NCBI GenBank assembly: GCA_940671915.1 | Contig: CALNVZ010003434.1 | Coordinates: 43,340,868-43,404,867 of the forward strand | Origin: Paracentrotus lividus | Lineage: Eukaryota > Echinodermata > Echinoidea > Camarodonta > Echinidae | DNA length: 64,000 bases | Reading direction: 5' to 3' | Part shown: one piece after another, positions 24,701-39,800 of the stretch | Numbering within the stretch: the stretch's first letter is position 1 | How the letters are laid out: the number at the start of each line of letters is the position of its first letter | Notes under the pieces: model-generated | What the model saw: only the letters and a program-made list of their open reading frames with translations | Told to the model about the DNA's origin: nothing | Databases searched by the model: none | Made by a program: the position numbers and the translations under genes

Positions 24701-27700
24701 ACTAGTTTGTGACTCCAAGTTGCAGAAACGTTTCCCATGTCTCCCGAGTCTCGGCCATACATGTATCTCACAAAAATCAAACACTTCATATTTATGAGAT
24801 TTCCCCCTTCTCCGAGACGTTTTCTGAGTACATTGGAGGATGCTGGAATGACGTTTCAGAGTTAATGGATAATTACGAAAGCTGCGGTATGGATAAATTT
24901 TGAGGAGGTCATAAAGATTTCATTCATTTGTTATTAATAGATTGATTGAATGTAATGTGTAAAACAATTACGCAATACTGTCGGCAAATTTCTAAAAGGT
25001 GTTGAATAATTCTGTGTGACGCAAACTTGAGTCATACATGTATACATGTATATATGTTCAGTTAAAAATTTACTGAAAACTCAGTTTACAAAAAGGGGAA
25101 TTAATGTAGGTGCTGTTTTAATGAATAATCACAATTATGGGGGCACATTAACTAATTTTAAGGACAAAAAGTGTCAGACTATCTTATTGATGATAGTAAC
25201 TCCTGAGTTCACATGATTTCTATGATGCTCAAATTGTTTGCAGGTACTACATGTACATGTACATGTCTTTTAATCTTTTTAATGCCTGTCACCACCCACA
25301 CCCTCCCACACTTAATGCGATATCACTACAACATCACAGTTCACAGATTTTAGTACGATAAAAAAAAAAAGTGATTTAGAATTAGACCTGCATGCGAGTA
25401 CAAAAATATATATTCCAATTTCCATGCTAAAACGTATCATTCTTTCTCCACCCTCACCAACTCATTCACTCCTATATTTAGATTTTCCACCTACATGTAC
25501 AGTGTACTGTATTCGCTGTTATTTTCGCGCGATTAATTTTTCGCGCTTAGAGGCCGCAAAACATATTTGCGGGTTCTTAAATTCGCGCTGAATTTATGTA
25601 CGAACGCAATTAACCCCATTCAAAGCATGCATAAGAAATCATGCCCATATATTCGCGTGTTTTTAAATTCGCGCCGTACAATCTTTGCGCGAAATCCGCG
25701 AAAATAAATGTACCGCGAATATTTCCACGTTTACAGTATATCTTCAAATACTACTTTCTTGGCAGCGCAATATTTGCATTACATGTATTTTCATTACTAC
25801 ATTGTACTGAGTTCACAGAATTTCTACGATCCACAGCACTGTTTAATTTTAGATCTACGTCCAACTTGCATTTCTAACTGATCCCGAAATTTATTATTAT
25901 TTTCCCACCTTCCTCCGCCCCCAAATTATCCCAACCATAAGATTTCCCACCTTCAAAACACTGCTTTCTTGGCAATGCAATATTTGTGTTACAAATACAT
26001 TTTTTTACTACACTGCAAAGGGTTCACAGAATTTCTATGATCTACACAATTATTCAATTTTGGATATACATGTACATTGTACTTGCATTTCCAACCGATC
26101 CCTAAATTCATTATTCTTTTTTCCACCTCCCTCCGCCCCCAAACCATCCCAGCCGTAAGACTTGCCACCTTTAAACAGTGCTTTATTGGGATGCAATTCT
26201 TGTGTTACCTCTTCAGTACTCCCTGAGTTCACTGAGTTTCCAGGACACGCACATAAGTCACACATAAATTTACATGATGCAGGCATCAGCATCATAGTGC
26301 GGTTTACAACTTTCAGGAGAACAAGTGCCACATGACGATCACTGAACGAGAAGAGGCGTTTAGGGTCTCCCATCCTTTTTTAATATTTTTATTTCGTTCT
26401 TATCCTTGCAACCTTTTTTAGGAGAATTGCACTTGCTACATGTAAATCTATTTATGTCTGACCCCCTTTAATATGTTTCATTTATTTCTTTTCTGGTCAA
26501 AAGACAACAACAATATTAATACATGAGAAGGAAATTACCACTGACTAATGTCTGAGTATGACTAAAAGAAAACTTGTGACTGTTAAAAAGCTCTCCTCAC
26601 TAGTCTGGGTTTACAACCAATATGTGGGACTCTCTTGAAATGATTTGTATTTGGTTTCCAGTTTGTAAGAAAAGGTTTAAAGCGCTTTCATATTATCATG
26701 CCATAACTATTAAACCCATGAAGTCAAGACTATGAAACATGGGTGCTGGAAAGACAGTGATTATTCCATGGCAAACATACATGTACATGTACATAATTTG
26801 GAAACCTAAAGACAGTTTACCTTGTGCCAAATGTATGTAATATTTAGAAATTGAGTCTTGCAGGAAATAAGTTCATTAAATAAATAACATTACGACAATG
26901 ATTCAATTTCAAAGGCATATCCAAAAATTAATCATCTCCGGCTCCGTATTTACATCATTAATAACCTTCTATGGTGCTATTGTACGTCTTCCTGTGGGCA
27001 AAGCATTGACAATATTATTTCTAAAATTAACAATATAGAATAACAAAAAGAACTTCAGAAGTTATTTGCAAACATAAAAAGAAAGATTGTTTTGCTTACT
27101 CTTGTTGATGACTATATTATTTCTTTAATCAACAATAGAAACACAAAAAAGAAGTGCAGAAGTTATTATGAAACATGCGAAGACAGATTGTTTTGTTTAC
27201 TCTTTAACTTTGTCATATAATATCATTTCTTCAATTAATAATAGAATAAAAAAACAACAGTTCAAAAGTTATTATTAAACATGAAAAGAAAGATTGTTTT
27301 GCTTATTCTTTAACTTTGCTCTGACTTTGATATACAGCATGATTTCTTCAATTAATGATAGAATAAAAAAAAACAGAAGTTCAGAAGTTATTATTAAACA
27401 TGAAAAGAAAGATTGTTTTGCTTACTCTTTAACTTTGCTCTGACTTTGTTTGCTGTTTTCTTGATGTCACTCATCAGCTCTTCAAGTTCATCTTTGACTT
27501 CTGCAATTGGATGAAACATAATAAAAAACAATTGATGAGAATTATTAATTGCTTTCAATTCTGTTATTAGAAAACAAATAAATGGCAATAAAGGTATTGG
27601 TGAAATATAATTATTCAGAAAAATGAGATGTACATAAATAATAATAATAATAATAAATACAGCATTTATAATGCGCCATTCTTCTAGTAAACTATTCAGA

Positions 27701-27825
27701 GGCGCAGAGGGAAAAGGAAAAAAGAATCAGAAAAAGAGAGAAGTATGAAAAACATATATAAATATAATGTACAAGGCTTGGAATTTTTATGTAGGAACAC
27801 CCAGTAGAAGATATTAATTTTCAAT

Positions 27826-27863
<38 letters not shown>

Positions 27864-30800
27864 ACACTTTCGATTAAAATGCATAGAAATTTAGGTGAAA
27901 ATGTTAACCTCCAGCCTTCATAAGTTTAAGAGCCTCTCAGCAAAAATTTGGAGGTAAATATTTTTACCTACATGTAAATTTTCTTACTTTTGGATAATAC
28001 GTTTGATTTCTTGTGATTTTACACCAATGGAGTTTAACTTTCATCAAATTATTTTCAAAGTTTGCCATTTATCAACTAGGGGCTCAAACAGTATTTCAAA
28101 AATAAGATTTTGGGTTTGCTCTTGAACCCAAGTGTACATTTTATTTCTTAACTTGACATTTATGATGTCTTTATTTTTCTAATTTTCTTCATGTACATGT
28201 ACACTTACACTAGTATATTTCTTTTTTGTGATTTATACTGATGATAAAGGGTGACTCCAAGACACATTTGGTTCTTTGAAATATCCTATTTTCTATAATA
28301 TAATTTTTTTAAAGTTTTCATTATGTGGTCTTCGTGAAATTTTTGATGATGACACAACCGAATATCCATAGCACCCAGAATCAACATACAAGTCAAACGA
28401 GTTCCCATAGTAACTAACTTAAATATAGAAAATGAATAGTGATTCAATTTGATTGAGGACATGTATGAGTAATACTTTATTAGATTATACAGCTCTGTGA
28501 AAGTACATATATGGATAGAGCACTAGTCAATTTGAGACATCAGTATCATAAATGTACGCTCTCAGGCTAATTGCAGAGGATAACTGCAAATAAGAATTTG
28601 AAGATGTGGTGTATAATTTATCTGGTGAAGAAACGATGTACATGTAATAACATACATCTCCCTCTCAAACGATCAGTTTTTGGCAGATCAATCAAAATTC
28701 CAAGACTAATCTTAAAACATCTACATATCGTCCCTGTTTTCACGAAGTGACGGATACGGCGTGCAACTTAAAAAAGTTAGTTTTGAGTAAAGCGCTTTCA
28801 AAGGTTCAGACCTTAATATCAACCTCTTTGATTTCTTGCTTGCATTGTTGCCATAGTAACGTAATTAAACATTTTTGTGATCTGAAACTTGGTGAAATTC
28901 AAGATGTGATTGAAAGAGGTCCAAAAAGTAAACAAACTCAAAATTGAAAAATTTGGAAATTTTCTCGCATCCGTCACTTGGTGAAAACAGGGACGATACA
29001 ATGTATGTACATTATACATGTACATGTTTACATGCTTGTAACTTAACTGATTGCTCTGTAATTTTTTTGTACAAAATGTTTAATCGTCCCAATATTTTTG
29101 CTGTTCATTCTGAAGATCTAGATATTTTTTTTTTTTTCTTTAAAAATGTGCCTTTAGCATTTTATTGCTAGTGGATATATGCATACATGTACATGTAGCC
29201 TTCTAATTTTGATTCCAAGACAAAATTTATGTTTTCTTTTTAATGGATCCATTGAAATCACGTTGCAGTTTATTCAGTTTGCCTACTATGTGGGTACATG
29301 CACAATGTACATGTGCAAAATGAAAATGAACCCTACACATGAAGCAACTCTTCCCTGATCTCCATGAACATGTATGCAATATGTGAACGGTTCACCGGGC
29401 CAGGTAATAAATGGTGTAATATCGCATGCATATGTGAACGCTGCATCAGGCAATATTTGGTGCAATATAGAATCATGGATTTTATTGATACAGACTGGTG
29501 ACATTTGATAGCAGAGCACTGAACATAGATGCAGTTTGATGGGCTAATAAAGGCTTGCACAAACAATACCAGACCAAATTTTAGTCTCACTGTCAGGCTT
29601 CATGTTATTACAGACTGGGTTTGGAATGAGTCATGTGCCCTGGAGAGAAGACTAGTCCAGAACAAAACTAAAGGATGGAAAACCGGTGTTTGTGTTTGCG
29701 TGATAATCGCATTTAAATATTTTGAGGGGGGGGTTGAAACACGTTTTTAGTACCTTTTCGGTAGCTCACGAGAAGTAAAAGTTTGGTTGATGAATGAATA
29801 ATACATCTTTTACAACATATTGAAACAAAAATTAGAAATAATGGCCAATTCCAATTTTAGAACGAGAAAATTACTTAATGCCCTTCTCACTCTGAGGAAA
29901 TAAAAAAAACTGCAAAAAATTACGTTTCACGACCTTCTCTTTCTCAGCCAACGACTTGTTCTTTTGAGGTCTGCCATTCAATGATTACTCCTACACAAAC
30001 CAATGTCTAAGATCAATGGATGGTCATTTGGAAAGTGTTGATGGAAGGGACTTGATACATCATGTACGTTACACAACGCAAACTCCTTAAAATCTCAATT
30101 TCCAAGGTAATATTAAAAACTATGTTGTAAAAGTATCTTTGAAACGTGTGAATGCCGAGCTGAAAGTTGATGAGATTGATTTTGTTCAATTGAAAATTTC
30201 AATTCTATACCCAATCATGTTTATCAGCTTCGACCACAAGCATCCAAATTGGGAAACGCCTCAAAACATACTGTATGTCAAATCCAAGTGAATTATTTTT
30301 AGAATTAAATAAAGTTTCAATTTTCATCTCATCTCTTCATTATGTAGACTTATAGCTAAATAATAGAGATTGATTTTCCCCTTCTTCATGTAATGCAAAG
30401 TTTCTGGACATACACACTGTTGTGGAGCTGGTAGAAGGTCTTAAGTGTTTTGTATAGTATGTAAAAGGCATGCTACATGTATGTAAAAACTCTTACACCT
30501 TTTGACAGGCACACAAAATTACATGCAATTTCCCCCTAAAATAATGGCATTTCATTCACTTCAAAGGTTTATAATTATATAGACATTTTGATAAATTAAA
30601 CATGAACTCTTTGAAGCTAGCCTATCAATTTTGCAGTGCGCCCTGAACCAGTGTATATCGCTTCATGAGATAAGCATACAGGATAATGGTGGTTTAATGA
30701 GGGTAGAATGGGTATGATAGACTCTAGAACATTAAGTCGACCAAGCCAATGTAAATATCCCATTTCCTATACCCTACACGATCTTGAGAGAGAGGTTCTA

Positions 30801-33800
30801 AGAAGGACACTATAAACAGAATACAACAATTAAGTCCTATAAAATGTTACATTATTCAACCCCATTTGAGAGGAAAAGGGGACATTTTAAATCCTGTACA
30901 AACTTATAAAAGATGTATGTTATTTATTCATAAGAGCTGAGAAAGCATTTTTTTTGTATAGAATGTGTTCCTTCGTATTACACCACAATACAGGGTTTGA
31001 TGCAAATTATTGTGAGTAAAAAAAAATTGAAATTAAAAGTCCAAATATTAGTGAAATGTTGAGGAGCACAAAAAAAATTATAGGTTCTTCATAATTACTT
31101 TAATAATTCTATTGTACTATCCCTATATCAACATGATATTAAGTTATACATGTACATATATGAAATATTAAGTTGTAGGAAAATAATCAAAACCAATGAG
31201 AGAAGTATTGGAAACTCAAATTAAAACAAAATAATCTCACTATCTTATGAAGATAAAAATATGTCATCACTATCTGACTAAAGAATAAGTTGATGAAAAT
31301 ATATACTTGCTTTCTTATAAAGATAACAATGTATTATTACTATCTTAACAGGTTGAGGATATTATTATCTCATGAAGATAAAAAAAAAAACATATATCAT
31401 TACTATTTTAAGGTAATAAAAATATATTAACACCATTTAAAGGAGAATTGCCCCTTTGTAGATAGTTGGCTTACTGTGGATGCAGAAAAATCAAATATTC
31501 ACATTAGTGAAGATTTGGTGAAAATCGGATAAATGATAAAAAAGTTATGAGTATTTAAATATTGAGATCTCTGATGACATAGGAAATCTCCCATTGGCAA
31601 CGCGGTCACCATTTGTGATGTCACAAGGTGAGAACTCCCCATATGGTGTGCACAAAAACTATTCAAAATGTTCTCTTTTATTCCATATAAACTAGAACAC
31701 AGCTTTCTTTTCATGAGATATATTAGACTTTTCTCATAACATTTACATGTTCATCCCATAAAAAGATCTTATATTCTCCCTTAGAATTCAGGAAAACAAG
31801 AGGATTTTGAGACAATGTGTACCCAATAAAGATCTGGGTGAAAGACTCCCCTGCATTAACATCACACTCAGTCATTGCCCATCTGGCCTAGCGGGATCTC
31901 CATATCATAAGTGATCTGCAAAGATCTAAAAATTCATATCTCTCTCTACTATGCCACTTCTGAAAATTACCAATATTTGGAAGGTTGTCTCCATTCACTG
32001 AAGCCAAATTTCCTGACGGGGATAATTCCCCTTTTAACTGAAGATGAATTTGAAATTAAAATATACAGTATCATTACTATCTTATGAAAGATAAAAATAT
32101 ATCATCACTCATCTGACTACAGCTGAGGATATTCATTGTATGTGATTCCACAAAATATATTATTCACTAATCTGACTGAATTTAAGGCGATACTTACTAT
32201 ATTCGATTAAAAAAATATATATACTATCTCATGAAGACTAGACAACTACTATTTTATAATCACTACCCTAAAAGATGGAATATCTACTATCGTTGAAAAA
32301 GACATTTAACATTGAGAGATTAAATATATACTATCACTCTGTTGTAAAGAAAAAAAAAATCATTACTTTCGTTATGAGGGTAGAAATATATTCATTTACT
32401 ATCTTAGGAAGATAGAAATATATCATTACTATCTTAGGCAAGATAGAAATATTTGATTACTATCTTAGGAAGATAGAAACAATATTATTACTATCTTATG
32501 AATATATGGAACTCCTTCAAACATTATTTTAAGTGTAAACATAAAAAGTAAATATAAAGCTGGTGTCTAATTCAGCACCAATCATTAGCCATCAAATCGT
32601 CTTCAATAATGGAATAAATTCATATATTTGGACATCCTTTGCCATGTTTTTGGCAAATACACCCCCCCCCCCCCCCCCCCGAAAGGAAAAAAAAGGCGTG
32701 ATACCAGATCTTGCAGCAATGTCCAATCTATGGGGACCCCAAAAAACATAAATGTACTTTCTGAGAATAAGAATCATCTTTCTGATGATATAGACACCCC
32801 TTTTATTGTTCACCCATCATCATCTTTATATTTGTTCTTCCCCGTTTTGCGAACGAACAGAAAGTCACGTAAAATGTGCCTGATCACCCGTCTTGCAGCA
32901 ATGTTACCCCCTTGCTTGGAAATAAAAACCCTTGAGATAGAAAGCATGTACGATTATTTAGGGCATGGGCATTTCCTGAGCGGAGTACCGAGCTGCAGTA
33001 GTATTACAATATACCTCTCACTTCTACCCAATATATATATATATATATCTCCTACGTAGATGCATGTAGGGGTGGTCTTATTCACACACACACACAAAAC
33101 ACACTACATTTCTTATGCACACAAGACCTCTGACTGCTTAGTCTCTGCTCAAGACTTGGATGATCTCACTCTCTTATCTAACACAAGTGAAGTTACATGT
33201 ATATCGACCTACTTTTTTTTCCTCATTGCGTCCTTCAGAGGTAACATCTCAGTAATATCTGTATTCTTCACATTTAAGGATATATTGCGCAAGACGATAT
33301 TCTTTGCAGTTTTAGATGTTAAAGCCCAACTTGAGTCGTTGCAGTAATAAATAATTCAGAATGAATCTGTTGAATATGTCCTCATATTGTTCCATTTACA
33401 TGAAAATATTCCTACAAAAATATAATCATGTTCTGTAAAGGATTTTAGATAAAATTTGAAAAAATACCGAAACAGTTGGTCAAATAGGGAGTAAGAGTAT
33501 ACAGCTTTCTCGCCACAAGTCATGGCGCAACAAACACAAACAGATCCGGTGCGAATCGTGTGCACATGATTTACCCATAGACATACCACGTGGCATGAAA
33601 ATCATGCCATGTGCTTGGACAGCCCGACGCGTCATTAGATTGATGCTTATTTTACTCTTTTCTCAGTAGTTACACAAAATTTTTGCAAATTCCTTTGCTG
33701 CGTAGTATTTATTCACTATGCTTGAGATTCTAGTATGATCAAGAATGGAAATTGATATTTGGACAGTTCTTTTCATGACGACTACTCAAGATTATCTTTA

Positions 33801-36800
33801 ATGATGACAACAATCAAGATATTAATCAATTGTTTAATAGTAGCATTGTAAAAAACAAAAAAAACCTGCATGGTGGATACAGGGATGATATTCACCTTAA
33901 AGTTGCAAAGCAAAATCTATCAATTAGCCTAGGGTCAATGTGGCCACCTACATGTACACTGTTCGCAGGTGAACTGGAGTTATGGAGCCCCGTGTTGGGT
34001 GACAAAGCCTTTCAGAGTACCAGCACTTCTGCCATTTCATAGGAATATTTAAAACTGTTTTAAAGATTTTTTTTTTTCATTTAGATTTTTTGTAATAAAA
34101 ATCTAAAATCACAAGAATATCATGGCTCATATCAGGCTCATATGGAGAGAATGTATTATTATTTTTCTTTAAACAAAAGAGGGGCATGAAAACTATTTGA
34201 CAACTGAAATGCATGAGAAACAAGACGGTTACATCTCTGCATGGAACCTAGATGCTAATGAATGAATACACCCATCAGGATATTACTGGTCACACCAACC
34301 CTACCAGCAACGCCGTCATATTTAACGCAACCTACTTCATATCTCCCGTCCCCCCTGACCTTTTCTATGAACCCTCATCCGACCCTTCCAAAACACCACC
34401 ACTAAAGCTATGTCCAATCTTCACATTATTTCCTCTCTTTTATTGCTAATGACACATGCATCCTCGGACGTAATACACATCGCTGGTGCCCCCAGGTTTC
34501 TACACTAGATGGGAGCGCACGCATGCGATCATACGAGTAGGAGAGAGAGAGAGAGAGAGAGGGGGAGAGGATCGTGGAAGGGGTATTTTAGATGACAAAT
34601 GCATCACGCACCATGAATCATACTTTACACAGCTAAGACTCTCGGTGTCATTGAGCAAACAAACGCTGATAATGAATTCATATTTCTTTAAAACATCTAC
34701 CATGTACCAGTCAAATTAATTGGTCCTCATATATACATGTCATTGTTAGCCTTCATGCTATCACTCTAATGAATTTTAGCTTTGGTGGGGATGGTTTAAC
34801 ACCTACATGTATAATCATACGTAAATGGCACTCGATAAATTGTTTTCTACAGGGTGTATCAATAAAAACGGGACAGATTTGAAAAGTCTGCCAAAATATC
34901 ATTTCAAATTATGATGTCCAGATTTTGATGTTAATAGATGCTCTGAAGTCTTATCTTTCAAATGCAATTTGAAACAATAAGTTTCGTTCAAGCTTGAGCG
35001 CACACAGAACGTTTTTGTCGGGGGCTCAAAAAAAGGCTTGCGCACAAAATAGAAAAAATTAGAAATACGATCATCAGACTTCTTGCTTACCAGCAGACTT
35101 ACTTCTAACCTTGTCATTATCTTTGTCATTAGTTATCGAAATATCAATATGATATCAAAATACGTTTACAAAGCTATTTATTTACTTGAATTGCTTTTTG
35201 TTTTGTTTTGTTGTTGTTGTTTTTTTCACGTTAACATGTTATCTTAACACACTGAAATACTATCCCTCAAACTAAGAAAAATAAATTAGAAATGTTATCA
35301 ACCCAAGAAAGGGGATTTGGTGGTGGAAGATTAATTTGATTGATTGACTGCTTTGTTAGTTCGTTTTTTATTGATTGATGATTGTTTGATGATGAATTGA
35401 TTTATTAATTGATCGATTGATGATTTAATGACGATTGATAGATTGACCTTCTTGAATGATTGATCGTTTTGATTAATTCATTGTTCTTTAATGATGATTG
35501 ATTGATCGATTATTTTTTTAATGATTGTTTAAATGATTCATTAAATCGTTGGAAGAATCATAGGAAATCACCTCATTAGACTATCATAATCATTTATCAG
35601 TGTAAGTAACATCAATCCGAATGTAGTACCCGATTTAAAATAAATAATACCCCCCTTTTTAAACCTTAGACAAAAACTTTCCGTGTTCGTTCAAGCAGAT
35701 GACAAAAACAAAACACAGCAATCAATCAATCAATCAATCAATCAAATCAAACAATCAATCATCAATTAAACAAGCATCGACATCCCCTTTCTTGGGTTGA
35801 CAAAAAAGGCATTTAGGTTTGAAGGAAAATTTATTGCAAAAAGATTACATATTAAAATGACAAAAGAAAAAAAAAAAAAACAATTACAATCAATAAAAAG
35901 CTTGTAAATGAATTTCAAATCATAATTCGAAAAATATGGCAAAGAAAAAGAAAAAGTTTAAAGAAGACTGCTGATTAGCAAGAAGTCTGATGATCATATT
36001 CCTCTTTTTTCCATTTTGCGCAAGCCTTTTTTGAGCCCCCAAAAAATAATGGTACTCAAGCATGAACAAAACTTATTTTTTAAATTACATTTGAAAGATA
36101 AGACTTCAGAGCATCTATTAAGTATACAAAAATATAGACATCATGATTTGAAACAAAATTTTGACAGACTTTTCAAAACTGTCCCGTTTTTATTGATACG
36201 CACTGTATAGGCAAAGATTCGTATTGAAATTCGAGTTAAAGCAGAAAATATGGATGAATAGCTGTTTTACTTGTTGTGGATAATGTCAGTCTGTATTGCA
36301 AGCATTCTGGTCTTGCTCAACATAAATGTAGTTTTAATGCACAAGTTATTTGGGGAACTTGATGAAAATAACATAGGATTGCTCACACAACCTGAACAAG
36401 TGTAAAACTATACGTATGCAAGATCATCATTTGTGGGAGGTCTGCTGGATCCACTACAAGTAACAAACATGAACATCTCACACTGCATTATATATTCTCA
36501 TACTTTTTATTTTATCACAACTCTTTTTAATGCCTTCTTTTATAGCACCCAAAATAAAACTGTAATTTAATCAAGTACCATTGAGACATGCATATTGAAT
36601 GTATCGAAAGTGTTATTCACCTGTTCTGCTTGTTATCTAAGTGAGATGTGAACACAGTTTTTGCTGAAAATAATGTGAACATGTATATTATGTAGTTTTG
36701 TCTGATGTGACCAGGATTTACCTCTAGATGGGTATCCCAAGTACATACATGTAGGTTTTTAAAAAGCACTGTTTACACTCTACTACATTTGTGTATATGT

Positions 36801-39800
36801 GTGTACTGAAAGAGGAGGGTTATCTTGATGAGTCAACAACAGGCTCATATGTGAACAGCTCTAGCTTAAAAAAGCAATGCACTGTCAGCAATGGTAAAAA
36901 AAAATCATTATTTATAGGCGTTATTTTAAAAGTCAAACTATCTCCCTTCATCAAATTAATGTCTTACAACAAATTTACAATTTACAATAAATATATATTG
37001 TTTTGTTTTGTTTTTTTGTTTTTTTTTTTTGGGGGGGGGTTGCTTATGTTTTATTTGCTGTATATAAAACAACAACATTGTTAAAGGGATGTAGTAACAT
37101 TAAATGATATTCAAATCACATTTTATTCGATTTAGCTTATTTTGCCAACATAATTATAAACACTCAGGTCAGTCTGGTATCTCTTCAAAATCGCAAGCTA
37201 ATTGCTTGCTATACCTTCGAGATATCAATGATTTCATACTCAAATTTTATAAACCATCCCCGAATGGTTTATAAAACCATGTGCTTTTCCACATAGCACA
37301 ACATACACCCATTTCCTGTTGTATAGTCCCCGTCCCTAGCGGCCTGCTGAGCTAGCAACAGAGGGTACTGGTGTTCGTCTGTATGCTTGGCATTGTTTGT
37401 TACACTGCTTTAAGGTAGTAAATAATTTCCATTTGATGTGAAACTTTCAGTAGTTTGTTTTTACTGTTGGAACAATATAATTTTATTAATCTTGATCTAA
37501 TTGCTCTTGTTTTTTTTTTTTATAAGTTACCCTATCCCTTTAATCAAAATGCATAAAGCGATAAGTTTTATCCACATTCCAGGAACATACATGTACATAT
37601 TTTTATATACAATGTAAAGTATAAACACATAGGCCAATATCTTGCCTTGATGTGAACTTAGTAAACAAATAAAAGATCCAATTTATATCGTGCTGGAATG
37701 AGATTGGGACATTATAAACATGTCATTAATTGTTTCATGGATGCTAGACAAAATGGTTATAAAAACTTTAGATGGCCCCACCTACTTCCGGGTTACCATA
37801 CAGTAGAATAATGAGCTTTATTTTTTGTTTGTTTGTTGGGTTTTGTATTGTTTTTTTTTCCGGGGGGATGCCAAGTTTTATTTTTAAAGAGTAATTGGAA
37901 AGCCCCCAAACATAATGCCTCCTGGGCCATTTTTAGTGGTGAAGGCACAGATATAGATTGCACCATGGACAGTTTTAACATCATGCATGAACACATGTAT
38001 GGGAGTATTCTGTTGAGACCCAGAGGGTTGGTTATTAACTCTATTAAGTGCCACCCGGCCCCAACACCTCTGCCACACTGGTAATACGTACATGCCAGGG
38101 TCTATATCCCCTACTGCCAAGTTTTCCCCCTTGTACTTAAAGATGACAGTCAATACTTCCTCATAACTTTTTAAAAAGAACTTTCGACAACAATGTTGTA
38201 CTTACGGTACCTTACCAAAAGATAAAGCTGCGGTCCGCTGCGTGAACACCGCACAGCGGGCTTATACCGTTCCCCTATTATACTTCCATTGACTTAATTG
38301 GAGGGGATTAGTACATCCTGTATAAAGCGCCGCTCTGCGGCGTTCACGCAGCGGGCCGCGGCTTTATCTTTTGGTAAGGTACCTAAAATATGTGGCATTC
38401 TTATTTGTCTCTAAAGTCACAATAAATTCTGTTTTCAAATATAAGAGGGCAATTATCTAAACTTGCATTGTTCCAGGGCATGGATTTGTTTTTTATTGTG
38501 TGCGATTGTTTGTGCACCAGGTCCTATCAAAATGTTGACAAACACATTGCATTTATACTCAAAACAAGTTTAATGTAAACTGTGAAAAGAGAAAATTGGC
38601 CAATTAAAAGCCTGATGTGCCTGCCGCTTAACCTGTGAGTGTGTAGTGCACAGAACAATTGAATCGGCGTAATCAATCAACGTTATTTCAAATGTGCGCA
38701 ATCATGCATGAAGCAGGGGAGGGTAGGAAACAAAGCATGGATTAAGCAGTCAATAGTAGGCTTGCAAGCATGAGTATGGCACCGAACAGTAGGCTACGTA
38801 TCATGCATCCGGCACGTAAAGTGTTAACAAAGATGAGTAAATGCCTTTGTTGCTCTTAAAAGAGTAAAGTCTGCATTTGTGTAGCTATACCATAGATGAC
38901 ACGTTGAAAAATAACTACACTAAACATACAGTCTGTGTCAAATAAAATGGTACAAGTGGAAAACAAATTTTTATAGTACGAAGATTAATTACAACCTTTG
39001 TATTGTTTGGTATTTTCATAAAGCAGGAAAAACAGACTTTCTCATGCAATTTTGTTCATCACATTTGGTGCTGTAATTTTCAAGATATGACTAGTTTTCT
39101 ACAATCAAGAAAAATCAATTTTTCGCACGCCGTCCCATGCCTTTGTGCATAGGTTTCACATAATGGCCATAAAGTGCGCAATATCGATTTGTTCCTCGTC
39201 GCACAAAATATAGCATAACTTTTGTTTTACAGAAGCAAATTATACAGAACAAAGTGCATCGGTAAAGAAAATCTTTTGGCTTTATTTTGGTACCACATAC
39301 AAACACTATTTGAAAATATTTCACATCTAAATAATTTTTTCCAGACTGTACCATTTTTTTTAACACAGACTGTACATGTAGCTCCTAAATGCATATGTTT
39401 TTCATTATTTCATATTTTTTGAATATCTAAATTGACAAAATATAACTTTAGGGATTTCTACACAGTGTACAATGTAGTCAATATACAACTTTGCAGTTTT
39501 AATTCATTTAAGGGGCCTTCAAACCAATTTCACATTTTATGGATGGAGACTACATTGCAAACATTGTCATGTTGTAAATGACATTACGCAAATAAAGATA
39601 GAAGTATATTGAAATTTAGAACACACAGCCCATGATTAATTAATAATAATAATATAAAAAAAACAGACTATAGTACCCAACTGTCTCAGAAAACAGAATG
39701 TCCACACCCCCTACCCCAGACCCTGCCACAGTGTTTCTAATGGAAACCAGTGTTATATGAGCCTGGAAATAAATATTACATGTAGATCAGAATATTCAGA

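Larger units (their letters stand above)
17652..27425 (-). other. stx1a: Syntaxin intron 4
   Basis: This is a 9.8-kb intron with GT at 27424-27425 and AG at 17652-17653. It contains long A and G runs (19737-19782, 20052-20062), a large fold-back element (20094-22165), a 185-bp satellite (22310-23400), a tripled 210-bp unit (25745-26250), a TACTGTA-ended MITE and the exon 4 donor array (27040-27430). No exon was recognised in it. Confidence 0.8.

Noticed and set aside
32628..33059. 143-residue plus frame with a poly-proline run
   Set aside because: The proline run is a C homopolymer. No domain is recognisable and there are no flanking splice or gene signals.
33060..33347. Frame containing [11 protein letters not shown], reminiscent of a reverse-transcriptase DD box
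   Set aside because: Only this short word fits. Neighbouring RT boxes are absent and the preceding residue is not Y/F-V/A.
34486..34719. Glu/Arg-rich frame
   Set aside because: It derives from a GA microsatellite at 34540-34568.
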